Notes: generated by a model not told the origin, from the sequence alone. 64,000 nucleotides of DNA from Nocardioides sp. LHD-245 (GCF_030929495.1 NZ_JAVFWN010000007.1:62001-126000), one strand, 5' to 3'. Shown: positions 35,435 to 44,418, numbered from the stretch's first letter. Program-made: numbers and translations.

Positions 35435-36811
35435 TCAGTCCCGGGTCCGGGACCTCCACGTGCGGTCGGGGCGGCCGTCATCGGTCAGGCGCAGGATCAC
35501 GACCCGATCGCTGCGTGCGCCCTTCGCCGTCGCCAAGCCGGTCACCCAGATGCGGCCGCGGGCATCGACAGTCACGTCGGTCGCGGACATGGTTCGGGTG
35601 CCCTTCAGCTTCGTCGCTCGATAGACGCCGTTGGCGGCGAACCCCGTGTCGAGGCTGCCGTCGCTGCGGTAGCGCAACGCTGCCAGAGTCGGGAAGCTGT
35701 CTCCGACACTGAGCACCCGGCCGTGCGAGTCCGCCGTCATGGCATTGCCGCCCTCCAGATAGCCGCTGGTCACGTCCGTCAGGACGGGCGCACTCGAGGG
35801 AAGGCCGTCGATGTCGAAACGCTGCAGGAAGAACTGGCCGTGAGTGGTGCCGGCCACGGCGAAGCCGCCGTCCGACCGCGCCACGATCCCGCGGCTCACC
35901 GCACCGGTCGCGGGAAGGCCGAGGGTGCTCGAGGTGTAGCCGCCCGCGGCGCCGAACGTGTCGTCGAGGACTCCTCCGGGAGTGAAGCGTGCCAGCCCGG
36001 TCTCCGAGGGCTGACCGATCCCGCGGAACACCCGCAACTCGACAATGACCCTGTTGGCCGCGTCGATGACCACCTCCCCGGCGGACGTGCCGACGGAAGC
36101 CGTCTCCTGGGGGCCGTACACGGAGAGCCGAACGCTGCCGCCGATGCCGAAACTGGTGTCCGGGCTGCCCGACTCGCCCAGCCGGGTCACGAGCGCGGCC
36201 GAGGGAGCCCTGCTCCGTCCCGACACGATGAGTCGTCCCGCGGGATCGATCGTGATCGCTGTGCCTGAGGCGTGGTCGACGGTCACGATGCCGCGACGCC
36301 CGAAGGACTTGTCCGGCTTTCCCTTCTTGGTGAGGCGCACCACGATCAGCCGAGCCCGCTCGCCGCTGCTCGCGTTGGAAGAGCCGACCAGGAGGATGCG
36401 GCGGCGCGAGTCGATCGCGATGTCGGACACGGAGAGGTTCTTGCGGATCTTCACACGGGCGACGCCGTCGCCGGAGAACTTCCTGTCGAGCTTGGCCTTC
36501 TTCGTGTACCGCGCCAGCGCGAGGAACGGTCCGGAGGTCGTCGCGACGAGCGGGCGCTGTCGGTGGTCGACCGCGAGCACCGGACCGCTGTCGGCGGTGG
36601 TGGTACGACCGCCGTGAAATGTCGAGACGGCAGTCGAGACCGTTCCTGCGGGCTCCTTCGCCCGAGCTGCCGCGGGAGAGATGCCTGTGAGGAGGAGTCC
36701 CACGAGCAGGGCTCCGACGAGCAGCCTCGGTCGCGGAGTCGAATCTGCATGCGACCAAGGAGAATGCGGACGATCAGCGGTTGCGGAGTGAGTCAGTGCG
36801 TCGCGATCCAT
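35435..36811 (-). CDS. Secreted delta-60-repeat beta-propeller protein
   Basis: A 458-residue protein with a signal peptide (LLVGALLVGLLLTGISPAAARA) followed by repeats of the form 'D..F...G....D...ia.D..GRi.v.G', for example GKPDKSFGRRGIVTV then AITIDPAGRLIVSG. This is the uncharacterised delta-60 repeat, which folds as a propeller-like structure in exported proteins. About six copies are seen. No catalytic motif is visible. The start MDRDALTHS (36811) fits best; an upstream frame extends by eight residues. Gene order puts it in line with the lipoprotein/secreted-protein pair. Confidence 0.75.
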   Translation of the reverse strand: MDRDALTHSATADRPHSPWSHADSTPRPRLLVGALLVGLLLTGISPAAARAKEPAGTVSTAVSTFHGGRTTTADSGPVLAVDHRQRPLVATTSGPFLALARYTKKAKLDRKFSGDGVARVKIRKNLSVSDIAIDSRRRILLVGSSNASSGERARLIVVRLTKKGKPDKSFGRRGIVTVDHASGTAITIDPAGRLIVSGRSRAPSAALVTRLGESGSPDTSFGIGGSVRLSVYGPQETASVGTSAGEVVIDAANRVIVELRVFRGIGQPSETGLARFTPGGVLDDTFGAAGGYTSSTLGLPATGAVSRGIVARSDGGFAVAGTTHGQFFLQRFDIDGLPSSAPVLTDVTSGYLEGGNAMTADSHGRVLSVGDSFPTLAALRYRSDGSLDTGFAANGVYRATKLKGTRTMSATDVTVDARGRIWVTGLATAKGARSDRVVILRLTDDGRPDRTWRSRTRD

Positions 36812-36986
36812 GCCACCACCGTAGGCCGAGTGCACGGCGGTGGCCGGCGATCGACAGGATTGGCCGCCTTCCGCTCTCGTTCGCCGTCATGCGCGAGCCG
36901 CCCACCACTCCGCCCCCGAAATCGTCGGGTACGGCGGCGCCGAAGGAGTCGGTCGTGCAGCACCAGAAGTGCTCTCCTGCCTAGTC

Positions 36987-38207
36987 CTAGTCCTCGTCCT
37001 CGTCCCGGTCGCGGTGCCGCGTGAGGCGACCGATCAGGCGCCGGCCGAGCTCACGGGCAAGCAGCCGGTCCGAGCAGGTCGTCAGGTCGGGCGTCGCGGC
37101 CGTGGTGGCCTGGGCGGCGAAGCGCCCCATCGATCCATCAGCCGGGTCAAGAAGGTCGCGGGAGACGGATGCGTCGACGCAAGCCTGGATGAGAAGACCC
37201 GCGGAGGCGGTGTCGATCGTCGTGGGGCGCTCATCGGAGACCGGATGCGAAGCGGTATCGACGACGAGATGGTCCAGGTCGCCGACGACGGTCGCGTCGG
37301 AGCTCCGGAGCCCATCGGCCCAGGCCGCAGCGTGCTCGTTGGCTCGCTGAGCCGCCCAGCGGGGCACACGTACCGGGAAGGTGGGCGCCTGCTGGCCGAC
37401 AGCGCGTGTGTGCAGCCGCCGTGGGTCGCCGATCGTGGTCATCCACCGACGCCGAGTCCGCCCTGCCGCGTGATGGGCGATGGAGTAGTGCCGGAGAGCC
37501 TCGGCTGCGGGATAGGGAAGTGATGCGTTGGTCTGCTCCAGGGCGGGCAGCGCCCCGGGCGCCCCGAGCAGGGCCTCGAAGCGCCGCAGAAGGAGGCTGC
37601 GGTCCCGCGGATCCTGGATCACGAAGACGAGTCGATCCTCCCCGAAGACGCGGCCCCAATGCTCCACGATACGCCGAGGGTCGTTGCGATGCAGGACGTC
37701 GCCTCGCCGATGGGGCTCTGTCCAGTCGGGACGCGGAGGACGCGTCAGTCTGTGCCGCAACCAGTCGTCCAAGGGCAGTCGCGCGCCGCGCCGCACGCCT
37801 TGCTGCCATCGCGACGCGAGCTGAGAAGCGAATGGTCTCAACGTCGTCACGATGTAGGCAGGACCGAGCTCCCGGTGCAACTGTTCGACACGCTCGGGCG
37901 ATGCCAAGGACAGTGCTTCGCTCGACCAGGTCGTCAACCGTGCCTGCGACGCCCGGAAGTCGGTCGCGAGTCGGTTCCACCGGCGAGGACGGCGCCGGTA
38001 GAACTCGCGACCGCTACCGACGGCGGTCAGCCCCACGTCTCTCTCGTGGGGGTGTTCTGCCACCTGGCGGATGCCGAGCATCGCCAGATCCTCGCGTGCG
38101 AGCCACATCGCCCGCTGTACGGCGGACGTGCCCGTCTTGGGCATCCCGATGTGCAGGAGCTTCGAGCCGGGCGGCAACGTCTCGGGCAGGTCGTCTTCGT
38201 CGAGCAT
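36987..38207 (-). CDS. Sulfotransferase-like protein
   Basis: A 406-residue protein with an N-terminal PAPS-type P-loop (LLHIGMPKTGTSAVQ near residue 20) and a downstream LVFVIQDPRDRSLLLRRFEALLG segment, both as in bacterial sulfotransferases that sulfate sugars or other surface molecules. The C-terminal 150 residues do not match a known domain by eye. The start is MLDEDDLPETLP at 38207, giving a compact N-terminus; a longer frame adds 21 residues. Divergent from the MTAP gene. Acceptor unknown. Confidence 0.7.
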   Translation of the reverse strand: MLDEDDLPETLPPGSKLLHIGMPKTGTSAVQRAMWLAREDLAMLGIRQVAEHPHERDVGLTAVGSGREFYRRRPRRWNRLATDFRASQARLTTWSSEALSLASPERVEQLHRELGPAYIVTTLRPFASQLASRWQQGVRRGARLPLDDWLRHRLTRPPRPDWTEPHRRGDVLHRNDPRRIVEHWGRVFGEDRLVFVIQDPRDRSLLLRRFEALLGAPGALPALEQTNASLPYPAAEALRHYSIAHHAAGRTRRRWMTTIGDPRRLHTRAVGQQAPTFPVRVPRWAAQRANEHAAAWADGLRSSDATVVGDLDHLVVDTASHPVSDERPTTIDTASAGLLIQACVDASVSRDLLDPADGSMGRFAAQATTAATPDLTTCSDRLLARELGRRLIGRLTRHRDRDEDED

Positions 38208-38365
38208 CCACTCGTGTCTACCACTGGTCGGCGAGTCCTGCAGACGTTCTCGCGATATGCACAGGCGCAACCGATGAGCAGGTCAGTGCCGCGACCTTCT
38301 TAACATTCTGTGACGGATGCGGGTTTCGGTGGCTCCGTGGCGCGGGCGCTGCCAGCGTGGAGACC

Positions 38366-39179
38366 ATGACGGCAACCTCTTCACGTGATGTCGCATCGCG
38401 GGCGATGGCCGAGGTGGCGGTGATCGGTGGCACCGGCTTCTACTCGTTCATCGACGACGGTGCGCAGCGCGAGATCCCCACGCCGTACGGTGACCCGTCG
38501 GCGCCGATCACTCTGGGGGTGGTCGGCGACCGTCGGGTCGCCTTCCTGCCGCGGCACGGCCTCGCGCATCGGTTCCCGCCGCACGCGATCAACCACCGGG
38601 CCAATCTGTGGGCGCTGCGCTCGCTCGGCGTGCGCCAGGTCCTCGCGCCGTGTGCGGTCGGTGGCCTGGACCCGCGGCTGGCGCCGGGCGACCTGGTGGT
38701 GCCCGACCAACTCGTCGACCGCACCCACGGGCGCGTGCAGAGCTACGTCGAGTCCGGTGCCGTCCACGTGCCGTTCGCCGACCCGTACTGCCCACGCGTG
38801 CGCAGGGCCCTCCTCGCCGCCGACGACTCGGTGCAGGACGGAGGGACGATGGTCGTCATCGAGGGGCCGCGGTTCTCGACCCGAGCGGAGTCACGTGCGT
38901 ACGCTGCCGGCGGCGGCACGTTGATCAACATGACAGGTCATCCCGAGGCGGTCCTCGCGCGTGAGATGCTGATCTGCTATGGCGCCCTGGCCCTCGTGAC
39001 CGACAGGGACGCCGGCGTCGAGAACGGTCAAGGGGTCGGGCAGGCGGAGGTCTTCGCGCGGTTCGAGGACAACGTGGCGCGGCTCGGGGAGCTGCTGACG
39101 ACGGCAGTGTCGTCCCTCGGAGCGCTCGTGCTCGACCTGGGCCGACCAGGTCGTGCTGACCTACGACGTGCCGGGCTGA
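38366..39179 (+). CDS. mtnP: S-methyl-5'-thioadenosine phosphorylase, frameshifted near the end
   Basis: The family landmarks are complete: VIGGTGFYSF, LPRHG, INHRANLWALRSLG, EGPRFSTRAES, INMTGHPEAVLAREM and VTDRDAG. It phosphorolyses methylthioadenosine to adenine and methylthioribose-1-phosphate. The frame runs without a stop into the next gene. A one-frame change near 39,118 gives instead PSERSCSTWADQVVLTYDVPG and a TGA at 39,177, a sensible C-terminus three bases before the next start. I take this as the true end and the indel as a lesion or assembly error. ATG 38366 is the chosen start; ATG 38405 is possible. Confidence 0.8.
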
Positions 39180-39181
39180 GC

Positions 39182-40224
39182 GTGCGGGTCCTGCTCACCG
39201 GCTCGGCCGGCTTCATCGGGTCCGCCGTGGATCGCGCACTCTCGCGGCCGGTCACGAGGTGGTCCGGGTTGATGTGCTGCTGGCGACGGCGCACCGTGAT
39301 CCGGTCCCGCGATGCGACACGCACGTCCTCGACGTCCGCGACGCTGGACGCTGGCGGAACCTGATGGCGGACGTCGACGTGGTGTGCCACCAGGCGGCCG
39401 TGGTCGGAGCCGGTACGACGACCGGTGACCTGCCGCTCTACGCCGCCCACAACGATCTCGGGACGGCGGCCGTCCTGGCCGCGGCCACCGAGGTGGGGAT
39501 CGAGCGATTGGTCCTCGCCTCGTCGATGGTCGTCTACGGTGATGGTGCCTACGCGTGTGCCGAGCACGGACGGGTCGTGCCATCTGCGCGCATCCCGCAG
39601 GCCCTCGCAGCCGGAGACTTCGAGGCGCATTGTCCGTCCTGCGGTCAGACGCTCGCTCCGCTCCTGGTCGATGAGGACGCGCCCGCGGCCCCCCGCAGCG
39701 CCTATGCCGCCAGCAAGGCCGCGCAGGAGCACTACGCCTCGGCCTGGGCGCGCCAGGCGGGCGCCGCCGTCGTCGCGCTGCGCTACCACAACGTGTATGG
39801 CCCGGGCATGCCTCGCGATACGCCCTACTCGGGGGTGGCGGCGATGTTCCGCTCCGCGCTCGAGCGCGGCGAGGCGCCGCGGGTCTTCGAAGACGGCGGG
39901 CAGCGGCGGGATTTCGTGCACGTCGATGATGTCGCCCGCGCCAACCTGCTCGCGGCGACCGCCGTCACGACCGCGCCGCCCGGATCGTTCCAGCCCTACA
40001 ACGTCGCATCCGGATATCCGGTGACCGTGGCGGAGGTGGCCCGTCTAGTGGCACAGGGGACCGGGCGTCCCCTCGCACCCGAGGTGACGGGGGAGTACCG
40101 CCTGGGCGACGTGCGCCATGTCGTCGCCTCTGCGCAGCGGGCAGCCAGGGACCTGGGCTTCCGTGCAGCGACCAGTCCCCAGGAGGGCCTGCCGGAGTTC
40201 GCTTCCGCGCCGTTGCGTCCCTGA
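39182..40224 (+). CDS. NAD-dependent sugar epimerase/dehydratase, frameshifted near the start
   Basis: GTG 39182 opens with the Rossmann motif VRVLLTGSAGFIGSAVDRAL. After about 20 codons the frame must change near 39,240 to continue AAGHEVVRVDVLLATAHRD and the rest of an extended SDR: VVCHQAAVVG, the YxxxK-type SAYAASKAAQEHYA, and YNVASGYPVTVAEVARL at the end. A single-base loss in GCACTCTCGCGG explains it. The product is a sugar-nucleotide epimerase-like enzyme. A CxxC (CPSCGQ) in the middle is unusual. It is convergent with the membrane glycosyltransferase gene, five bases apart. Confidence 0.75.
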
Positions 40225-40229
40225 CGAGC

Positions 40230-41561
40230 TCACCAGGTCGTGTACAGAAGGTGCTGCACCACCAGCGCGGTGAGCACCTGCACGGCGAGCGCAGGTCGGT
40301 GCCAGGGGGCCGGCAGGACCGCGAGACCGAGGGTCAGCCAGGGCATGAACGGCAACCAGATCCGTTCTACCTCGGCCTTGCTCATCAACGTCGCATCCGC
40401 GGCCAGAACTGCCAGGAGCGCTCCTCCTGCCACCAACGCGACGACCGGCTCGGAGCGGCGGGCCGCCCAGGCCGCTCCCACCGCGCTCCCGAGGAGCAGG
40501 CCGCCGGAGAGCAGCAGCGCGCCGAGATCGGCCCAGAGCCAGTACGCCGCTGGCCGCTCGGCCGCGATGCCGTCCCAGTACCTCTCCCGCAGGACCGGAA
40601 GGGCCGCCCGCCACGAGAATCCCAGTGCGGCGAACACGAGGTCGACAGCGAGCGCGGCCAGCGCTGCGACGGGGACCGGCCACCAGCGGTGGTTGGCCCC
40701 CAGCACGGCGAGCGCGAGAAGGCCGGCCAGCGGCATGCCGTAGGACATCTGCACCGCGTATCCCAGCAGCAGGCCGGCCGCTACGGCCCAGGGCCAGCCG
40801 GCTCGGAGCGAGTCCCGGGACGCGAGAGCCAGGGCAGCCAACCCCCACGCCACCACGGCAGCGACCACCGCATCGGCGGAGACGGCGAGGAAGACGGCGG
40901 CAGGCGTGACCACGAGGTACGGCGCCGCCCGGCGTGCGAGGTCTTCGCGCCCCAGTGCACGTACGGTCACGAGCACGGCGGCCGGCAGAGTCGCGGCGAC
41001 GACGGTGACGACGACGCCCGCAGCCAGGTCCCCACCCAGCCCGAGACGCACGAGGAGCACGAAGAACAGCAGCATCCCCGGCGGGTGACCGGCGACATGG
41101 GTCGGCCAGTTGTCCGGCGAGGTGTAGGGGATGTGCTCGACGTACGACGCCAGCAGGTCGGGCACCGAGGCCACGGCACGTGCGGTCGGAAGGTACTCGT
41201 GCCGGTTGCCGAGGACCCGGGACAGGCCCGAGGCGCCGTCGACGAGCGCGAGCCCGAGCAGCCAGGCCAGCGAAACCACCCAGCTCACCACAAGCAGTCG
41301 CCGCCAGCCGAGGCGCTCTGCCACGGCTGGCCCGATCATCACCGCCATGGCACCGACCAGCACGGCCAGCGGCGTTCCGGGACCGACCTTGACGTCAAGG
41401 TAGCCATGCAAGGGCGGAACGCCGGCGATCTCGTCGGCGCGCTCCCGCACGTCCCATCCGGTGAGCAGGGGCACCAGCACGGACGCTGCTACCAGCAGGA
41501 GCGCGCCCCCGGCGCCACACAGGGCCGCCCGCCGAACACCTGTCGGACCCCTCTCCGCCAT
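40230..41561 (-). CDS. Polytopic membrane protein, glycosyltransferase-like
   Basis: A 443-residue protein with about 11-12 hydrophobic segments and a first extracytoplasmic loop with a YLDVKVGPGTPL segment, then HEYLPTARAV and PTHVAGHPPGMLLFF. This layout resembles actinobacterial GT-C/ArnT-type glycosyltransferases that use a polyprenyl-linked sugar donor. No single catalytic signature is certain. The context of an epimerase and a GT2 gene supports a glycan role. The divergent spacer 41,562-41,662 separates it from the GT2 gene. Confidence 0.65.
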   Translation of the reverse strand: MAERGPTGVRRAALCGAGGALLLVAASVLVPLLTGWDVRERADEIAGVPPLHGYLDVKVGPGTPLAVLVGAMAVMIGPAVAERLGWRRLLVVSWVVSLAWLLGLALVDGASGLSRVLGNRHEYLPTARAVASVPDLLASYVEHIPYTSPDNWPTHVAGHPPGMLLFFVLLVRLGLGGDLAAGVVVTVVAATLPAAVLVTVRALGREDLARRAAPYLVVTPAAVFLAVSADAVVAAVVAWGLAALALASRDSLRAGWPWAVAAGLLLGYAVQMSYGMPLAGLLALAVLGANHRWWPVPVAALAALAVDLVFAALGFSWRAALPVLRERYWDGIAAERPAAYWLWADLGALLLSGGLLLGSAVGAAWAARRSEPVVALVAGGALLAVLAADATLMSKAEVERIWLPFMPWLTLGLAVLPAPWHRPALAVQVLTALVVQHLLYTTW

Positions 41562-41662
41562 GACTGCGACCCTAGGTCGGCCCGCCGCCCCGGAGGCGTG
41601 TCGTCACCGGACCGTAAGGACTGGAGGGTCCGGCGGAGCTGTGCAGTCCCTAGGTTGGAGAG

Positions 41663-42340
41663 GTGCTCGACTGTCAGCTGATCCTGCCCTGTCGTGATGA
41701 GGAGGCAGCGCTCCGGTTGCTCCTGCCCCGGATCCCGGCAGGGCTGGGCGTCGTGGTGGTGGACAACGGCTCGTCCGACGCGACGGCGACGGTCGCGGCC
41801 GGGGCGGGAGCCGTGGTGGTCGACGAACCGCGACCGGGCTACGGCGCCGCCGTACACGCCGGGGTGACGGCCGCGACGGCGACCTACGTCGCCGTCATGG
41901 ACGGCGACGGCTCGTTCGACCCGTCCGATGTCCTCCCGCTGCTCGCTCTGGTCCGCGACGGTGAGGCCGACCTTGCGATGGGGCGGCGCGGGCGGGCGGT
42001 CAGGGAGCAGCCACCCTGGCCGGCCCGCCTCGGCAACCGGCTGGTGCTCGCGACCCTGCGGCGACGGACCGGCATCGCGTTGCAGGACCTCGGACCGCTG
42101 CGGGTCGCGCGCCGGGAAGGTCTGCTCGGTCTCGGCGTCGAGGACCGGCGCTTCGGGTACCCGGTCGAGCTCGTCCATCGCGCCGCGAGGGCCGGTTGGC
42201 GCATCGTGGAGCGCGAGGTGACCTATCACCCGCGAACGCCCGGTACTCGTTCGAAGGTGTCGGGCTCGTTCGTGGGAACCCTGCGCGCGGCCCGGGACTT
42301 CCTCCGCGTGCTCGTCATCACCCGTGAGGTCGGGCGATGA
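41663..42340 (+). CDS. Family 2 glycosyltransferase
   Basis: A 225-residue cytoplasmic GT-A enzyme with the start CQLILPCRDEEAALRLLLPRIP, the nucleotide-binding VVVDNGSSDATATVA and the metal-binding MDGDGSFDPSD near residue 75. It resembles dolichyl-phosphate-mannose-synthase-like GT2 proteins without membrane helices. The GTG at 41663 follows GGAGAG. ATGA overlap couples it to the DUF2064 gene. The likely substrate is a nucleotide sugar for a lipid or small molecule, and is not predictable further. Confidence 0.85.
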   Translation: MLDCQLILPCRDEEAALRLLLPRIPAGLGVVVVDNGSSDATATVAAGAGAVVVDEPRPGYGAAVHAGVTAATATYVAVMDGDGSFDPSDVLPLLALVRDGEADLAMGRRGRAVREQPPWPARLGNRLVLATLRRRTGIALQDLGPLRVARREGLLGLGVEDRRFGYPVELVHRAARAGWRIVEREVTYHPRTPGTRSKVSGSFVGTLRAARDFLRVLVITREVGR

Positions 42341-42606
42341 CGACGATACTCGTCGTGGCGAAGGCGCCCGTTCCGGGCCGGGTGAAGACGCGGCTCGCCG
42401 TCGATATCGGAGCACATGCGGCGGCTCGGGTGGCCGCAGCCGCACTTCTCGACACCATGCGGGCGTGCACGGGGGCGCTCGGCCGGGGCCGGTGCCGCCT
42501 CGCGCTCGACGGCGAGCTCGCCGATGCCGTGGACGCCTCTCGGATTCGCCGCGCTCTCGCGTCACGACCGGCGGGAATGAGCGGGCGGGAGCGCCAGGTC
42601 CGCTGA
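42337..42606 (+). pseudogene. Truncated DUF2064/TIGR04282 glycosyltransferase-like gene
   Basis: The first ~75 residues (ILVVAKAPVPGRVKTRLAVDIG and an LALDGELADAV segment) match the N-terminus of DUF2064 proteins, which are normally about 200-220 residues. After about 42,560 the sequence no longer resembles the family and a TGA follows at 42,604. The rest is missing, so a junction or deletion lies here, next to two unfamiliar minus-strand genes. The GT2/DUF2064 pair is commonly found with a methyltransferase, which is also absent. Confidence 0.7.
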
Positions 42607-42609
42607 GCT

Positions 42610-43023
42610 TCACCGGATCCCGATATGCTCTCGCTTCCAGCGCCAGCCCGCCATCGACGGCCGCGCAGTCACCTTCGGCTGAATCGAGTGGAAGGTTGCC
42701 GGCCACTTTGAAGGCTGCTTCCTAAGTAGGCCGAAAACGTCCTTCGCGACCGAGTCGGGATCCCTGCCATCTCTGGGCACTCGGACGAAAACCTGGAAGT
42801 TGTTGTCCGTGGTCATGAACGAGACGACGAACAGCGAAGGGTCGCGATAGTCCGCGGCCGCCCAGGAGATACGATGCCCTCGGTCTGCGAGTGCGGCAGC
42901 CTCAGCCCCTTCGATCACGAGCCGAGCCGTCGTGTCTTGGGGTCGTTCCCAGCTGTGGTCTGCGGCGACACGCGCTACCTCAGCGTCGTACTGCTCCGCG
43001 TTGAAGGTCACTCCGTGACGCAT
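42610..43023 (-). CDS. Hypothetical protein
   Basis: A 137-residue cytoplasmic protein, mixed alpha/beta by eye, with no signal or membrane segment and no motif I recognise. Aromatic-rich C-terminus (MAGWRWKREHIGIR). It lies 15 bases after the partner gene at 43,039-43,599 and likely forms an operon with it. The stop is four bases from the truncated DUF2064 gene's end. Confidence 0.55.
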   Translation of the reverse strand: MRHGVTFNAEQYDAEVARVAADHSWERPQDTTARLVIEGAEAAALADRGHRISWAAADYRDPSLFVVSFMTTDNNFQVFVRVPRDGRDPDSVAKDVFGLLRKQPSKWPATFHSIQPKVTARPSMAGWRWKREHIGIR

Positions 43024-43038
43024 CGGAACCTCGTGCAG

Positions 43039-43599
43039 TCAGTCCCAGTGGACGACGCCCCCGTCACGGACGATGTTCACGTCGGTCACGCCGCAGCCGT
43101 ACTCGCCGCACTCGCATCGAGCAATGGGTACCCGGTGGGTCGTCGTGGTGGCCTCAAGGCGGTTCTCGGGGATGAGCACATCGAACGGGTCCATGCCCAT
43201 GCCAGCGCCCTTTGACGTCATTTCGACTCCATCGACGTACACCAGGAGCTGGTGCCCGCTTACCTCCTTGCCAGCGGAAGCGACTTCGAAGCGGATCGAC
43301 TCCTTCGGCAGGCGGGAGAAGATACGGCCGCCACTCATGACCCGCTTCCACGGATCGATGCCACCCGGGTGGGGGATGTGCAACTCATCGAGCGAGTCGT
43401 CCAAGAGCGACTGGATCTCGTCCGACCGATCCGACGGTGACGCCCCGGCCAACTCGCGCAGAGCCGACGAGTCGAGCCCGTCCACGAGCGCCTGCACGGC
43501 GCCTTCGATCAGATCCTTGGCGTCGTACCCGGGCGCATCGGACCACCGGCAAGCGGCGTCGTACAACCGCTGCTCGGCTGAGGTCTCATCGATGGCCAC
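43039..43599 (-). CDS. Hypothetical protein with a CxCxxxxC putative metal site
   Basis: A 186-residue protein whose start is GTG 43599, supported by GGGAGGA upstream. Its N-terminal half is helical (AIDETSAEQRLYDAACRW...IEGAVQALVDGL). The C-terminal half is beta-rich with RCECGEYGCGVTDVNI near residue 165, a possible zinc site. No family recognised. First gene of a two-gene operon at the edge of the accessory region, close to the tRNA-end repeat at 43,814. Confidence 0.55.
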   Translation of the reverse strand: MAIDETSAEQRLYDAACRWSDAPGYDAKDLIEGAVQALVDGLDSSALRELAGASPSDRSDEIQSLLDDSLDELHIPHPGGIDPWKRVMSGGRIFSRLPKESIRFEVASAGKEVSGHQLLVYVDGVEMTSKGAGMGMDPFDVLIPENRLEATTTTHRVPIARCECGEYGCGVTDVNIVRDGGVVHWD

Positions 43600-43813
43600 C
43601 CTGCAATCCTCCCGCACGCCTACGCCGAGGCGTACCGAGTTGTTGACGAACACGGATTCGAGCCGTGTCCATCAACTGTCCAGATTGACTCCGCCCGAGT
43701 CGGTAGCCAACGGGTACCCTGAGACTCGAAGCACTGAGGATTCCCTCGTGAAACCGAGGAACCCGGTAGGACTCGTCTCGACTCAGTAGTTGTCGCAGGA
43801 CCCCCGATCTCGT

Positions 43814-43848
43814 CCAGAGGTCGCAGGTTCAAATCCTGCCCCCGCTAC
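43814..43848 (+). repeat. Exact 35-base copy of the tRNA-fMet 3' end (att site)
   Basis: Identical to 11,782-11,816 and followed directly by CA, so it also encodes the CCA end the upstream tRNA lacks. The 5' half of the tRNA is absent. It marks the boundary between the composite region on the left and a separate small island with an excisionase-like gene on the right. Confidence 0.82.
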
Positions 43849-43852
43849 CAAA

Positions 43853-43885
43853 AGATCGAGGTCAGACATCGTCTGGCCTCGATCT
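43853..43885 (+). terminator. 15-bp hairpin with T-tail after the att site
   Basis: AGATCGAGG-T-CAGAC pairs with GTCTG-G-CCTCGATCT around a 3-nt loop (one T-G wobble) and is followed by GGTTTT. An identical copy is at 47,603-47,635. It would terminate transcription of a tRNA rebuilt at this site and insulate the excisionase gene, whose GGAGGT starts six bases after the hairpin. Confidence 0.75.
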
Positions 43886-43901
43886 GGTTTTGGAGGTCGC
43901 C

Positions 43902-44234
43902 ATGGCGATCCATCAAGAACCCAACGCTTTCGACCCTGTCGCTGGTCGAGCAGCCCGCGAGGCCCGAGCGGGCGTATCGCGACCACTCGGCTCGCTGCTG
44001 GTTGGCAGCGCGTACCTGGGTGTCACGGACATGAACGAGCTGGGCCTGGAGCGCCTGATCGGCGTCGAGGAGCTTGCTGCCTACCTCGGCGTCCCGATCC
44101 AGACGATCTACGACTGGCGGTGCGCTGGTACGGCGCCGCGAGCCTTCAAGTTCGGCAAGCGGCTGAAGTTCGCCGTCACTGATGTCGCCGAGTGGCTCGA
44201 GCAGCACCACGAGGCCGGAGTACGACGTGGCTAG
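43902..44234 (+). CDS. Excisionase-like helix-turn-helix protein
   Basis: A 110-residue protein. The last 65 residues hold a MerR/Xis-type winged helix (LIGVEELAAYLGVPIQTIYDWRCAGTAPRAFKFGKRLKFAVTDVAEWLEQH). The N-terminal 40 residues are less typical. GGAGGT lies five bases before ATG 43902; an internal ATG at 44031 would give only the HTH. Its last eight bases overlap the start of the integrase stump, the normal xis-int arrangement. It probably directs excision of the element in family terms. Confidence 0.75.
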   Translation: MAIHQEPNAFDPVAGRAAREARAGVSRPLGSLLVGSAYLGVTDMNELGLERLIGVEELAAYLGVPIQTIYDWRCAGTAPRAFKFGKRLKFAVTDVAEWLEQHHEAGVRRG

Positions 44235-44418
44235 GCCGCGGCTGCCGATCGGCACGCACGGCACGATCACCTCGCTGGTGCTGCCGGACGGTCGCGTGGA
44301 GGTGCGGACCCGCTATCGCGACGGCGACGGCAAGACCCGGCAGGTGTCGGTGATCGCACGGTCTCGGGGATTCCCCGGGGCCGGTCGGCCTCGCTCCGAA
44401 CGCTCACGGTCCCGGTGA
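44227..44418 (+). pseudogene. Tyrosine integrase, N-terminal stump
   Basis: GTG 44227 begins VARPRLPIGTHGTITSLVL, then RVEVRTRYRDGDGKTRQVS, the AP2-like arm-binding N-terminus of actinobacterial phage/ICE integrases (normally about 380 residues). Family similarity ends near residue 45, after which GFPGAGRPRSERSRSR and a stop follow. The catalytic domain with its R-H-R-Y residues is missing. A deletion therefore removed about 330 residues. About 200 noncoding bases follow before the next gene. Confidence 0.7.

Larger units (their letters stand above)
11817..43813. mobile_element. Putative composite accessory region between tRNA-fMet repeats
   Basis: The segment is bracketed by exact 35-base tRNA-end repeats and includes a further partial repeat at 13,613. 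It contains IS elements and scars near the left side and a truncated chromosomal-type gene near the right. No integrase lies inside it, and genes from about 28,000 to 42,600 look compositionally like the host. It may be an accretion of several insertions and rearrangements rather than one element. The outer limits are seen directly; the unit's history is inference. Confidence 0.45.

Noticed and set aside
37406..39364. A single 652-residue frame ending with MTAP and the epimerase N-terminus
   Set aside because: The first 320 residues are antisense to the sulfotransferase-like gene; MTAP starts near 38,366.
43655..43680. T-arm-like hairpin (CACGG-ATTCGAG-CCGTG) suggesting another tRNA fragment
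   Set aside because: No acceptor or anticodon arm can be paired with it, and only the T-arm shape is present; chance is likely.
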